NCBI GenBank assembly: GCA_032433765.1
Contig: JAVIAB010000046.1
Location: forward strand, 58,907,000 to 58,970,999
DNA: 64,000 nucleotides
Reading direction: 5' to 3'
Source: Megaustenia siamemsis
Taxonomy: Eukaryota > Mollusca > Gastropoda > Stylommatophora > Ariophantidae
Shown: positions 31,046-42,466 of the stretch, piece by piece
Position numbering within the stretch: position 1 is the first letter of the stretch
How the letters are laid out: every line of letters begins with the position of its first letter
Program-made: the position numbers and the translations under genes
The notes under the pieces: model-generated
The model's database searches: none
What the model was told of the DNA's origin: nothing
The model's input: only the letters and a program-made list of their open reading frames with translations

Positions 31046-31470
31046 ATAACCCACACATAACTCATTGATGATAACCCAGAAATAACTCAATGATGATAAC
31101 CCACACATAACTAAATGAGGATAACCCAGAAATAACTCAATGATGATAACACACACATAACTAAATGATGATAACCCACACATAACTAAATGAGGATAAC
31201 CCAGAAATAACTCAATGATGATAACACACACATAACTAAATGAAGATAACCCAAAAACAATTCAATGATGATAACACACACATAACTAAATGAGGATAAC
31301 CCAGAAATAACTCAATGATGATAACCCACAAATAACTAAATGAGGATAACCCAGAAATAACTCAATGATAAAAAACCCACAGATAACTCCACGATGATAA
31401 CCCACAAATAACTCAATAATGATAACCCACAAACATCTCAATGATGATAACTCACAAATAACTCCAAAAC
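31036..31470. repeat. ~26-bp array made from the RNase H element 3' tail
   Basis: About 16 units of AATGATGATAACCCACAAATAACTC type with single-base variants (CCAGAAATAACTC, CACACATAACTA). The single-copy tail of the related element (minus strand near 21660) reads AATGATGATGACCCGCAAAT then AACTCAATG, so the unit is the element's own terminal sequence in tandem. Confidence 0.9.
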
Positions 31471-31935
31471 TCAGTGTCTTCATCTGTAACCATATCAACC
31501 TCCCAGATAAGGACATACTCTATGGGATCTCTCTGAGGCAACAATTTCGATGTAAAATACTTGCTACAAAACTTGGATAAATCGTGTTTGTGTTTGGTGG
31601 CCGCACACATGATCCAATAACCACATTGTATTGGGAAAGTCCCCTTTTCGTTAACTAGTTTTACGATTCTGGGAATTTTAAATAAACCACGTGGACAATA
31701 GGAAGATTTCTTGGAAAGTGAGTGCTAAAAATAGCTTGAAGTTCCAGGGGACAGAACTCGGTTGAATAAAGATTACATTGAATTGAACAATGTACCGCTG
31801 GAGGCACGCTAGAGGGCAAGGGACACTGAGAGGTGGGAGATTGAGGGAGAGACAGAGAGAGAGAAGGGAGGTATAAACTGGTTGCTTGGTTGGATGAATT
31901 GTATAGAAGACTATATGGAAAACATTGGTGTTGAT
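31471..31935. other. Unique sequence, nothing identified
   Basis: Purine-rich stretch near 31840-31870. No frame or domain supported. Confidence 0.5.
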
Positions 31936-32392
31936 TTAAAATATAGGGGGAGTATAGAGGATTGTGGGAGAAGATTGTATTGATTTATAGAGGGGTATAG
32001 AGGATTGTGGGAGAAGATTATATTGATTTAATAAGGGGTATAGAGGATTGTGGGAGAAGATTATATTTATTTATAGAGGGGTATAGAGGATTGTGGGAGA
32101 AGATTATATTGATTTATAGAGGGGTATAGAGGATTGTGGGAGAAGATTGTATTGATTTATAGAGGGGTATAGAGGATTGTGGGAGAAGATTGTGTTGATT
32201 TATAGAGGGGTATAGAGGATTGTGGGTGAAAATTGTGTTGATTTATAGAAGGGGTAAAGAAGATTGTGGGAGAAGATTGTATTGATTTATAGAGGGGTAT
32301 AGAGGATTGTGGGTGAAGATTGTGTTGATTTATAGAAGGGGTAAAGAAGATTGTGGGAGAAGATTGTATTGATTTATAGAGGGGGTATAGAC
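31936..32392. repeat. ~43-bp tandem array, about ten copies
   Basis: Units carry GATTTATAGAGGGGTATAGA and GGATTGTGGGAGAAGATTGT. Variants GGGTGAAGATTGTG and GAAGGGGTAAAGAAGATTG recur as a two-unit block (~32220 and ~32310), showing block duplication. Confidence 0.93.
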
Positions 32393-34362
32393 AATTTTCC
32401 TCTATAATCATGATTGTTCTAGTTCAAGGGCAAAGTATCATTAGGACATTGTCCTATTATAGCGATGATTGTTCTAGTTCAAGGGCAAAGTATAATTAGG
32501 ACATTGTCCTATTATAGCGATGATTGTTCTAGTTCAAGGGCAAAGTATAAGTAGGACATTGTCCTATTATAGCGATGATTGTTCTAACACAAGGACAAAG
32601 TATACTTAGGATATTGTCCCATTATAGCGATGATTGCTCTAGCACAAGGAGAAAGTATAATTATGACATTGTCCCATTATAGCGATGATTGCTCTAGCAC
32701 AAGGAGAAAGTATAATTATGACATTGTCCCATTATAGCGATGATTGCTCTAGCACAAGGACAAAGTATAATTATGACATTGTCCCATTATAGCGATGATT
32801 GCTCTAGCACAAGGAGAAAGTATAATTATGACATTGTCCCATTATAGCGATGATTGCTCTAGCACAAGGAGAAAGTATAATTATGACATTGTCCCATTAT
32901 AGCGATGATTGCTCTAGCACAAGGAGAAAGTATAATTATGACATTGTCCCATTATAGCGATGATCGCTCTAGCACAAGGAGAAAGTATAATTATGACATT
33001 GTCCCATTATAGCGATGATTGCTCTAGCACAAGGAGAAAGTATAATTATGACATTGTTCCATTATAGCGATGATTGCTCTAGCACAAGGAGAAAGTATAA
33101 TTATGACATTGTCCCATTATAGCGATGATTGCTCTAGCACAAGGAGAAAGTATAATTATGACATTGTTCCATTATAGCGATGACTGCTCTAGCACAAGGA
33201 CAAAGTATAATTATGACATTGTCCCATTATAGCGATGATTGCTCTAGCACAAGGAGAAAGTATAATTATGACATTGTCCCATTATAGCGATGATTGCTCT
33301 AGCACAAGGAGAAAGTATAATTATGACATTGTCCCATTATAGCGATGATCGCTCTAGCACAAGGAGAAAGTATAATTATGACATTGTCCCATTATAGCGA
33401 TGATCGCTCTAGCACAAGGACAAAGTATAATTATGACATTGTCCCATTATAGCGATGATTGCTCTAGCACAAGGAGAAAGTATAATTATGACATTGTCCC
33501 ATTATAGCGATGATAGCTCTAGCACAAGGAGAAAGTATAATTATGACATTGTCCCATTATAGCGATGATCGCTCTAGCACAAGGAGAAAGTATAATTATG
33601 ACATTGTCCCATTATAGCGATGATTGCTCTAGCACAAGGAGAAAGTATAATTATGACATTGTCCCATTATAGCGATGATCGCTCTAGCACAAGGAGAAAG
33701 TATAATTATGACATTGTCCCATTATAGCGATGATCGCTCTAGCACAAGGAGAAAGTTTAATTATGACATTGTCCCATTATAGCGATGATCGCTCTAGCAC
33801 AAGGAGAAAGTATAATTAGGACATTGTCCCATTATAGCGATGATTGTTCTAGTTCAAGGGCAAAGTATAAGTAGGACATTGTCCCATTATAGCGATGATT
33901 GCTCTAGCACAAGGAGAAAGTATAATTATGACATTGTCCCATTATAGCGATGATTGCTCTAGCACAAGGAGAAAGTATAATTATGACATTGTCCCATTAT
34001 AGCGATGACTGCTCTAGCACAAGGAGAAAGTATAATTATGACATTGTCCCATTATAGCGATGATCGCTCTAGCACAAGGAGAAAGTATAATTATGACATT
34101 GTCCCATTATAGCGATGATCGCTCTAGCACAAGGAGAAAGTATAATTAGGACATTGTCCCATTATAGCGATGATCGCTCTAGCACAAGGAGAAAGTATAA
34201 TTATGACATTGTCCCATTATAGCGATGATCGCTCTAGCACAAGGAGAAAGTATAATTATGACATTGTCCCATTATAGCGATGATCGCTCTAGCACAAGGA
34301 GAAAGTATAATTATGACATTGTCCCATTATAGCGATGATCGCTCTAGCACAAGGAGAAAGTT
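32393..34362. repeat. 55-bp tandem array, about 36 copies
   Basis: Exact 55-bp period. Landmarks ACATTGTCCCATTATAGCGA, TGATTGCTCTAGCAC and AAGGAGAAAGTATAATTATG. The first four units and one internal unit (~33840) are of an older GTTCTAGTTCAAGGGCAAAG type. A GATT/GATC dimorphism shifts from mostly T on the left to mostly C on the right. This 55-mer is unrelated to the 55-mer at 4684-5022. Confidence 0.97.
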
Positions 34363-34425
34363 GTTAACTAATTTAGACAGGATGATTCTGATGTGGGTCC
34401 GAACACCGAGTTTTGTGGTTTTGAT

Positions 34426-35612
34426 CAATCGTTCACTTAGACTCGATCAATCGTTCACTTAGACTCGATCAATCGTTCACTTAGACTCGATCAATCGTTC
34501 ACTTAGACTCGATCAATCGTTCACTTAGACTCGATCAATCGTTCACTTAGACTCGATCAATCGTTCACTTAGACTCGATCAATCGTTCACTTAGACTCGA
34601 TCAATCGTTCACTTAGACTCGATCAATCGTTCACTTAGACTCGATCAATCGTTCACTTAGACTCGATCAATCGTTCACTTAGACTCGATCAATCGTTCAC
34701 TTAGACTCGATCAATCGTTCACTTAGACTCGATCAATCGTTCACTTAGACTCGATCAATCGTTCACTTAGACTCGATCAATCGTTCACTTAGACTCGATC
34801 AATCGTTCACTTAGACTCGATCAATCGTTCACTTAGACTCGATCAATCGTTCACTTAGACTCGATCAATCGTTCACTTAGACTCGATCAATCGTTCACTT
34901 AGACTCGATCAATCGTTCACTTAGACTCGATCAATCGTTCACTTAGACTCGATCAATCGTTCACTTAGACTCGATCAATCGTTCACTTAGTCTCGATCAA
35001 TCGTTCACTTAGATTCGATCAATCGTTCACTTAGACTCGATCAATCGTTCACTTAGACTCGATCAATCGTTCACTTAGACTCGATCAATCGTTCACTTAG
35101 ACTCGATCAATCGTTCACTTAGACTCGATCAATCGTTCACTTAGACTCGATCAATCGTTCACTTAGACTCGATCAATCGTTCACTTAGACTCGATCAATC
35201 GTTCACTTAGACTCGATCAATCGTTCACTTAGACTCGATCAATCGTTCACTTAGACTCGATCAATCGTTCACTTAGACTCGATCAATCGTTCCCTTAGAC
35301 TCGATCAATCGTTCACTTAGACTCGATCAATCGTTCACTTAGACTCGATCAATCGTTCACTTAGATTCGATCAATCGTTCCCTTAGACTCGATCAATCGT
35401 TCCCTTAGACTCGATCAATCGTTCCCCTTAGACTCGATCAATCGTTCCCCTTAGACTCGATCAATCGTTCACTTAGACTCGATCAATCGTTCACTTAGAC
35501 TCGATCAATCGTTCACTTAGACTCGATCAATCGTTCCCCTTAGACTCGATCAATCGTTCCCCTTAGACTCGATCAATCGTTCACTTAGACTCGATCAATC
35601 GTTCACTTAGAC
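34426..35612. repeat. 22-bp tandem array, about 54 copies
   Basis: Unit CGATCAATCGTTCACTTAGA plus CT. The left two-thirds is almost invariant. Variants (CGTTCCCTTAG, CGTTCCCCTTAG) cluster in the right part, 35290-35580, including one duplicated 23-bp form. Homogenisation is therefore stronger on the left. Confidence 0.97.
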
Positions 35613-35965
35613 TCAACAACTATTAGAGAAAACAAAACCACCACAGAAAGGAAGTGTGTCAGACGCATGACAGCAAACGTCCCGAGAGATAAGATCAGAA
35701 ATGAAGAATGTATGATAAAGACTAGGAACAGAACCAGCTACTGAATACATCAAGTGATAACAGATCAAGGGGTTCGGGCATGTGATAAGACACACGGAAA
35801 TGAATCTAATACAACAAGTTACCAACAAACGATAGGAGAACACCAGATTAAGAGGCCGGCCAAGGAAATGGAGGATAAACGGAATACTAGAAACACTCGG
35901 AGGTATAACAGCAGAAGATGGCAATAGAAGAGCAAGAAATAGTGAACTATATCTTGTCGTCGGAA
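35613..35965 (+). pseudogene. Non-LTR family H reverse-transcriptase C-terminal remnant
   Basis: Plus-strand pieces: CVRRMTANVPRDKIRNEECM, then in another frame GFGHVIRHTEMNLIQQVTNK, a stop, and RLRGRPRKWRINGILETLGG followed by NRRARN. The order RR(I/M)..R.DKIRNE, then GH..R, then GRPRK is typical of the tail of non-LTR ORF2 proteins. At least one frameshift and two stops make it dead. It lies directly between the 22-bp array and the GAAA tract. Confidence 0.7.
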
Positions 35966-35967
35966 GG

Positions 35968-36003
35968 TAAATGTGGAAAGAAAGAAAGAAAGAAAGTAAG
36001 AAA

Positions 36004-36040
<37 letters not shown>

Positions 36041-36095
36041 GAAGAAAGAAAAAGAAAGAAAGGAATAAAGAAAGTAAGAAAGAAAGAAAGAAAGT

Positions 36096-36126
<31 letters not shown>

Positions 36127-36185
36127 GAACAAAGAAAGTAAGAAAGAAAGAAAGAAAGTAAGAAAGAAAGAAAGGAAGAAAGAAA

Positions 36186-36218
<33 letters not shown>

Positions 36219-36401
36219 TAAGAAGGGAAGAAAGGAAGAAAGAAAGAAAGTAAGAAGAAAGAAAGAGTAAGAAAGAAAAAAAAAGAAAGTAAAGTAAGAA
36301 AGAAAGAAAGAAAGAAAGAGTAAGAAAGAAAGAAAGAAAGAAATTAAGAAATAAAGAATGTACGAAAGAAAGAAAGTAAAAAAGAAAGGAAGAACAAAAG
36401 T

Positions 36402-36432
<31 letters not shown>

Positions 36433-36600
36433 GAAGAAAGAAAGAAAGTAAGAAAGAAAGAAAGAGTAAGAAAGAAAAAAAGAAAGAAAGTAAGAAAGAA
36501 AGAAAGAAAGAAAGAAAGAGTAAGAAAGAAAAAAGAAAGAAATTAAGAAATAAAGAATGTACGAAAGAAAGAAAGTAAAAAAGAAAGGAAGAACAAAAGT

Positions 36601-36631
<31 letters not shown>

Positions 36632-36796
36632 GAAGAAAGGAAGAAAGTAAGAAAGAAAGAAAGAGTAAGAAAGAAAAAAAGGAAGCAAGAAAGAAAGAAA
36701 GAAAGAAAGAGTAAGAAAGAAAGAAAGAAAGTAAGAAATAAAGAATGTACGAAAGAAAGAAAGTAAAAAAGAAAGGAAGAACAAAAGTAAGAACGA

Positions 36797-36863
<67 letters not shown>

Positions 36864-37237
36864 GAAGGAAGAAAGAAAGAAAGAAAGTAAGAAAGAAAGA
36901 AAGAGTAAGAAAGAAAAAAAGAAAGAAAGTAAGAAAGAAAGAAAGAAAGAAAGAGTAAGAAAGAAAGAAAGAAAGAAAGTAAGAAATAAAGAATGTACGA
37001 AAGAAAGATAGTAAAAAAGAAAGGAAGAACAAAAGTAAGAAAAAGAAAGAAAGAAAGAAAGAAGAAAGAAAGAAAGAAAGAAAGGAAGAAAGTAAGAAAG
37101 AAAGAAAGAGTAAGAAAGAAAAAAAGAAAGAAAGTAAGAAAGAAAGAAAGAAAGAAAGAGTAAGAAAGAAAGAAAGAAAGAAAGTTAGAAATAAAGAATG
37201 TACGAAAGAAAGAAAGTAAAAAAGAAAGGAAGAACAA

Positions 37238-37277
<40 letters not shown>

Positions 37278-37462
37278 AAAAGAAGAAAGTAAGAAAGAAA
37301 GAAAGAGTAAGAAAGAAAAAAAGAAAGAAAGTAAGAAAGAAAGAAATAAAGAAAGAGTAAGAAAGAAAGAAAGAAAGAAAGTAAGAAATAAAGAATGTAC
37401 GAAAGAAAGAGATTAAAAAAGAAAGGAAGAACAAAAGTAAGAAAGAAAGAAAGAAAGAATGA

Positions 37463-37514
<52 letters not shown>

Positions 37515-37637
37515 AGTAAGAAAGGAAGAAAGGAAGAAAGAAAGAAAGAAAGAAAGTAAGAAATAAAGAATGTACGAAAGAAAGAGATTAAAAAAGAAAG
37601 GAAGAACAAAAGTAAGAAAGAAAGAAAGAAAGAATGA

Positions 37638-37672
<35 letters not shown>

Positions 37673-38181
37673 GAAGAAAGAAGAAAGAAAGAAAGTAAGA
37701 AAGAAAGAAAGAGTAAGAAAGAAAAAAAGAAAGAAAGTAAGAAAGAAAGAAAGAAAGAAAGAGTAAGAAAGAAAGAAAGAAAGAAAGTAAGAAATAAAGA
37801 ATGTACGAAAGAAAGAAAGTAAAAAAAAAAAGGAAGAACAAAAGTAAGAAAGAAAGAAAGAAAGAAAGAAAGAAGAAAGAAAGGAAGAAAGGAAGAAAGT
37901 AAGAAAGAAAGAAAGAGTAAGAAAGAAAAAATAGAAAGAAAGTAAGAAAGAAAGAAAGAAAGAAAGAGTAAGAAAGAAAGAAAGAAAGAAAGTAAGAAAG
38001 GAACAAAGAAAGTAAGAAAGAAAGAAAGAAAGTAAGAAAGAAAGAAAGGAAGAAAGAAAGGAAGAAAGAAAGAAAGAAAGTAAGAAAGGAAGAAAGGAAG
38101 AAAGAAAGAAAGTAAGAAAGAAAGAAAGAGTAAGAAAGAAAAAAAGAAAGAAAGTAAGAAAGAAAGAAAGAAAGAAAGAGT

Positions 38182-38213
<32 letters not shown>

Positions 38214-38575
38214 AATAAAGAATGTACGAAAGAAAGAAAGTAAAAAAGAAAGGAAGAACAAAAGTAAGAAAGAAAGAAAGAAAGAAAGGAAGAAAGGAAG
38301 AAAGTAAGAAAGAAAGAAAGAGTAAGAAAGAAAAAAAGAAAGAAAGTAAGAAAGAAAGAAAGAAAGAAAAGAGTAAGAAAGAAAGAAAGAAAGAAAGTAA
38401 GAAATAAAGAATGTACGAAAGAAAGAAAGTAAAAAAGAAAGGAAGAACAAAAGTAAGAAAGAAAGAAAGTAAAAAAGAAAGGAAGAACAAAAGAAAGAAA
38501 GAAAGAAAGAAAGAAAGGAAGAAAGGAAGAAAGTAAGAAAGAAAGAAAGAGTAAGAAAGAAAAAAAGAAGAAAGT

Positions 38576-38607
<32 letters not shown>

Positions 38608-38689
38608 GTAAGAAAGAAAGAAAGAAAGAAAGTAAGAAATAAAGAATGTACGAAAGAAAGAAAGTAAAAAAGAAAGGAAGAACAAAAGT

Positions 38690-38732
<43 letters not shown>

Positions 38733-38774
38733 GAAGAAAGGAAGTAAGAAAGAAAGAAAGAGTAAGAAAGAAAA

Positions 38775-38810
<36 letters not shown>

Positions 38811-38888
38811 GTAAGAAAGAAAGAAAGAAAGAAAGTAAGAAATAAAGAATGTACGAAAGAAAGAAAGTAAAAAAGAAAGGAAGAACAA

Positions 38889-38928
<40 letters not shown>

Positions 38929-39112
38929 AAGAAAGAAAGGAAGGAAGAAAGGAAGAAAGTAAGAAAGAAAGAAAGAGTAAGAAAGAAAAAAAGAACGAAA
39001 GTAAGAAAGAAAGAAAGAAAGAAAGAGTAAGAAAGAAAGAAAGAAAGAAAGAAAGTAAGAAATAAAGAATGTACGAAAGAAAGAAAGTAAAAAAGAAAGG
39101 AAGAACAAAAGT

Positions 39113-39159
<47 letters not shown>

Positions 39160-39391
39160 GAAGAAAGGAAGAAAGTAAGAAATAAAGAAAGAGTAAGAAA
39201 GAAAGAAAGAAAGTAAGAAATAAAGAATGTACGAAAGAAAGAAAGTAAAAAAGAAAGGAAGAACAAAAGTAAGAAAGAAAGAAAGTAAAAAAGAAAGGAA
39301 GAACAAAAGTAAGAAAGAAAGAAAGAAAGAAAGGAAGAAAGGAAGAAAGGAAGAAAGAAAGAAAGAGTAAGAAAGAAAAAAAAAAGAAAGT

Positions 39392-39423
<32 letters not shown>

Positions 39424-39505
39424 GTAAGAAAGAAAGGAAGAAAGAAAGTAAGAAATAAAGAATGTACGAAAGAAAGAAAGTAAAAAAGAAAGGAAGAACA
39501 AAAGT

Positions 39506-39577
<72 letters not shown>

Positions 39578-39600
39578 ATGAAAGAAAGAAAGAAAGAAAG
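35968..39600. repeat. 3.6-kb (GAAA)n polypurine tract with ~200-bp higher-order repeat
   Basis: The plus strand is almost entirely A and G. A recurring landmark, AATAAAGAATGTACGAAAG, occurs 15 times. Its TACG lies at 36361, 36560, 36748, 36996, 37201, 37398, 37573, 37804, 38225, 38414, 38649, 38852, 39072, 39230 and 39465. Spacings are 158-248 bp with one double gap of 421. Between landmarks are GAAA runs and GAAAGTAAAAAAGAAAGGAA-type blocks. Very long minus-strand frames (up to 1116 codons of Phe/Leu/Ser) exist only because TTTC runs have no stops. Confidence 0.95.
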
Positions 39601-39674
39601 CTGGACGATGATTGTAGTTTCTCCTGTAGACCAATTTCTGCACTGTTAACCTACCTTCAGCAAAGATTTCGTCT

Positions 39675-41345
39675 GGAGGTGGTATGTAAACCAAGTTGGT
39701 AAGTCAAACGGAGGAGGGGGGGGATGGGGGCTGGAGGTGGTATGTAAACCAAGTTGGTAAGTCAAACGCGGGGTGGGGAAATGGGGGCTGGAGGTGGTAT
39801 GTAAACCAAGTTGGTAAGTCAAACGCGGGGTGGGGAAATGGGGGCTGGAGGTGGTATGTAAACCAAGTTGGTAAGTCAAACGCGGGGTGGGGAAATGGGG
39901 GCTGGAGGTGGTATGCAAACCAAGTTGGTAAGTAAAACGGAGGGGGGGGATGGGGGCTGGAGGTGGTATGCAAACCAAGTTGGTAAGTAAAACGGAGGGG
40001 GGGGATGGGGGCTGGAGGTGGTATGCAAACCAAGTTGGTAAGTAAAACGGAGGGGGGGATGGGGGCTGGAGGTGGTATGCAAACCAAGTTGGTAAGTAAA
40101 ACGGAGGGGGGGGATGGGGGCTGGAGGTGGTATGCAAACCAAGTCGGTAAGTAAAACGGAGGGGGGATGGGGGCTGGAGGTGGTATGCAAACCAAGTTGG
40201 TAAGTAAAACGGAGGGGGGGGATGGGGGCTGGAGGTGGTATGCAAACCAAGTTGGTAAGTAAAACGGAGGGGGGGATGGGGGCTGGAGGTGGTATGCAAA
40301 CCAAGTTGGTAAGTAAAACGGAGGGGGGGGGGGATGGGGGCTGGAGGTGGTATGTAAACCAAGTTGGTAAGTCAAACGGAGGGGGGGATGGGGGCTGGAG
40401 GTGGTATGCAAACCAAGTTGGTAAGTAAAACGGAGGGGGGGGGGGTGGGGGCTGGAGGTGGTATGTAAACCAAGTTGGTAAGTAAAACGGAGGGGGGATG
40501 GGGCTGGAGGTGGTATGCAAACCAAGTTGGTAAGTAAAACGGAGGGGGGGATGGGGGCTGGAGGTGGTATGCAAACCAAGTTGGTAAGTCAAACGGAGGG
40601 GGGGGATAGGGGCTGGAGGTGGTATGCAAACCAAGTTGGTAAGTAAAACGGAGGGGGGGGATGGGGGCTGGAGGTGGTATGTAAACCAAGTTGGTAAGTA
40701 AAACGGAGGGGGGGATGGGGGCTGGAGGTGGTATGCAAACCAAGTTGGTAAGTCAAACGGAGGGGGGGATGGGGGCTGGAGGTGGTATGCAAACCAAGTT
40801 GGTAAGTAAAACGGAGGGGGGGGGGGGATGGGGGCTGGAGGTGGTATGTAAACCAAGTTGGTAAGTCAAACGGAGGGGGGGGATGGGGGCTGGAGGTGGT
40901 ATGCAAACCAAGTTGGTAAGTAAAACGGAGGGGGGGGGTGGGGGCTGGAGGTGGTATGTAAACCAAGTTGGTAAGTAAAACGGAGGGGGGGATGGGGGCT
41001 GGAGGTGGTATGCAAACCAAGTTGGTAAGTAAAACGGAGGGGGGGATGGGGGCTGGAGGTGGTATGCAAACCAAGTTGGTAAGTCAAACGGAGGGGGGGA
41101 TAGGGGCTGGAGGTGGTATGCAAACCAAGTTGGTAAGTAAAACGGGGGGGGATGGGGGCTGGACGTGGTATGCAAACCAAGTTGGTAAGTAAAACGGGGG
41201 CGGGGGGGAGAGGGGGCTGGACGTGGTATGCAAACCAAGTTGGTAAGTAAAACGAAGGGGGGGGGGGAATGGGGGCTGGAGGTGGTATGCAAACCAAGTT
41301 GGTAAGTAAAACGGAGGGGGGGGATGGGGGCTGGAGGTGGTATTA
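39675..41345. repeat. ~55-bp G-rich array with a splice-donor-like motif in each unit
   Basis: About 30 units, each with GGAGGTGGTATGCAAACCAA, GTTGGTAAGTAAAACGGA and a G-run of 5-13 bases followed by ATGGGGGCT. Unit length varies with the G-run. GGTAAGT in every unit matches the consensus 5' splice site. The variants TATGTAAACC/TATGCAAACC and AAGTCAAAC/AAGTAAAAC are interspersed. Overlapping frames on both strands are artefacts. Confidence 0.95.
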
Positions 41346-42055
41346 CAGGGTGGTATTTTAAAAAAAAAAACACTTTCATGACCTGAGAGTGTGATTGTGT
41401 CTTGGGGTTACAATCTTGATTACAACAAGAGACATCAGGCTCTCATTCCTACACAATTTGATATCTACGCTAACACCTCAAATGGCCATTTTGTTCGCCG
41501 GATTTAACCGGAAGTATGTGAAACAAGAGAACGGGTTCATTCAGCTTGGCTTTTTTTTTTTTTTTTTTTTTTTGGCAGACAAATAGACAGACATTCTTGG
41601 CATTACAGACAAAAACAACAGTCGCACAGATAATAACAAGAAATACCTTTGAAATGTCAACACAACAGACGTACAGTACAGCTCTCGCACGTCGAGGACA
41701 AGACAATGTACCAGGTAATCCCCTCGACATTCGCCTCGTTCGAAGAACAATGTTTATCCTTCCATTTCACGAGTTATCATTCAGAATAAAACGGAGATTT
41801 CTACGGAATTCTAAAGGTCAAGGGTAAAGGTCGAGGACTTTTATCTGCTCCTCTTTGTTTAGATGTTGGGATTTGGTTGCACTTAATCTAAAAGGCGTTC
41901 TCATTGGTTTAAACATGTTAAGTGCTATCAAGGACAACCAATGAAAATTAACTGCATGGTGCAATGCATTATGGGAGTTTTATTTTACAAAAAAGGCGAT
42001 AAGACAAAGTGATAGGTTGACGATGCCGTCCTGGCTGGTTGAAACATGTTATCTG
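41346..42055. other. Unique sequence with a T-run, no supported gene
   Basis: A ~24-nt T homopolymer is at 41551-41574. Short frames on both strands across 41470-41830 show no recognisable domain. Confidence 0.5.
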
Positions 42056-42059
42056 TGAT

Positions 42060-42455
42060 AGAACGGTCGTCTCAGTGTGTGATTAGAGGAAGGCTACACC
42101 TAAAGTGCTACATCGAACCTGTTCTACTAAATGGAAGCTAATCATGGACGATAAGTAACGCAACACAAAGAACATTAGAGGCAGCTGAGATGTGGTTTAT
42201 CAGAAGATTATTACGAATTCCATGGATAGCCAAAATGACAAATGGGGAATGTTTAAAACAAGCTGGAGAAACCAGAAACATCATCAAAATCATAAGGGAG
42301 AGAGAACCTACATTTATTGGGCATGTGATGTGAAATGAAGGCATTGAGAATACAGTAACAACAGGTAGAATGGATGGAAAGAAGAGCAGAGAAAAACAAA
42401 GAGAAACAATATTGAACAACATATCCAAATGGTAGAATGAAAGATTATGACATTG
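42060..42455 (+). pseudogene. Non-LTR family E remnant, target of a family A insertion
   Basis: Plus strand reads RLHLKCYIEPVLLNGS, a stop, SWTI, then AAEMWFIRRLLRIPWIAKMT, IGHVM, a stop, and IENTVTTGRMDGKKSREKQR. This aligns with the family E remnant at 14261-14860. The two in-frame stops make it dead. Its downstream sequence (GACATTGTGACCTCCATG) is interrupted at 42466 by family A and resumes at about 43397 (GACCTCCATGAAGGACCGAG). Confidence 0.82.
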
Positions 42456-42466
42456 TGACCTCCATG

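Noticed and set aside
36344..39694. 1116-codon and other very long Phe/Leu/Ser frames on the minus strand
   Set aside because: TTTC-type repeats contain no stop codons in any frame; three overlapping frames are open at once, which is a composition effect.
39646..41379. Several overlapping Pro/Tyr/Leu-rich frames
   Set aside because: Shadows of the G-rich ~55-bp array; frames shift with the length of the G-run.
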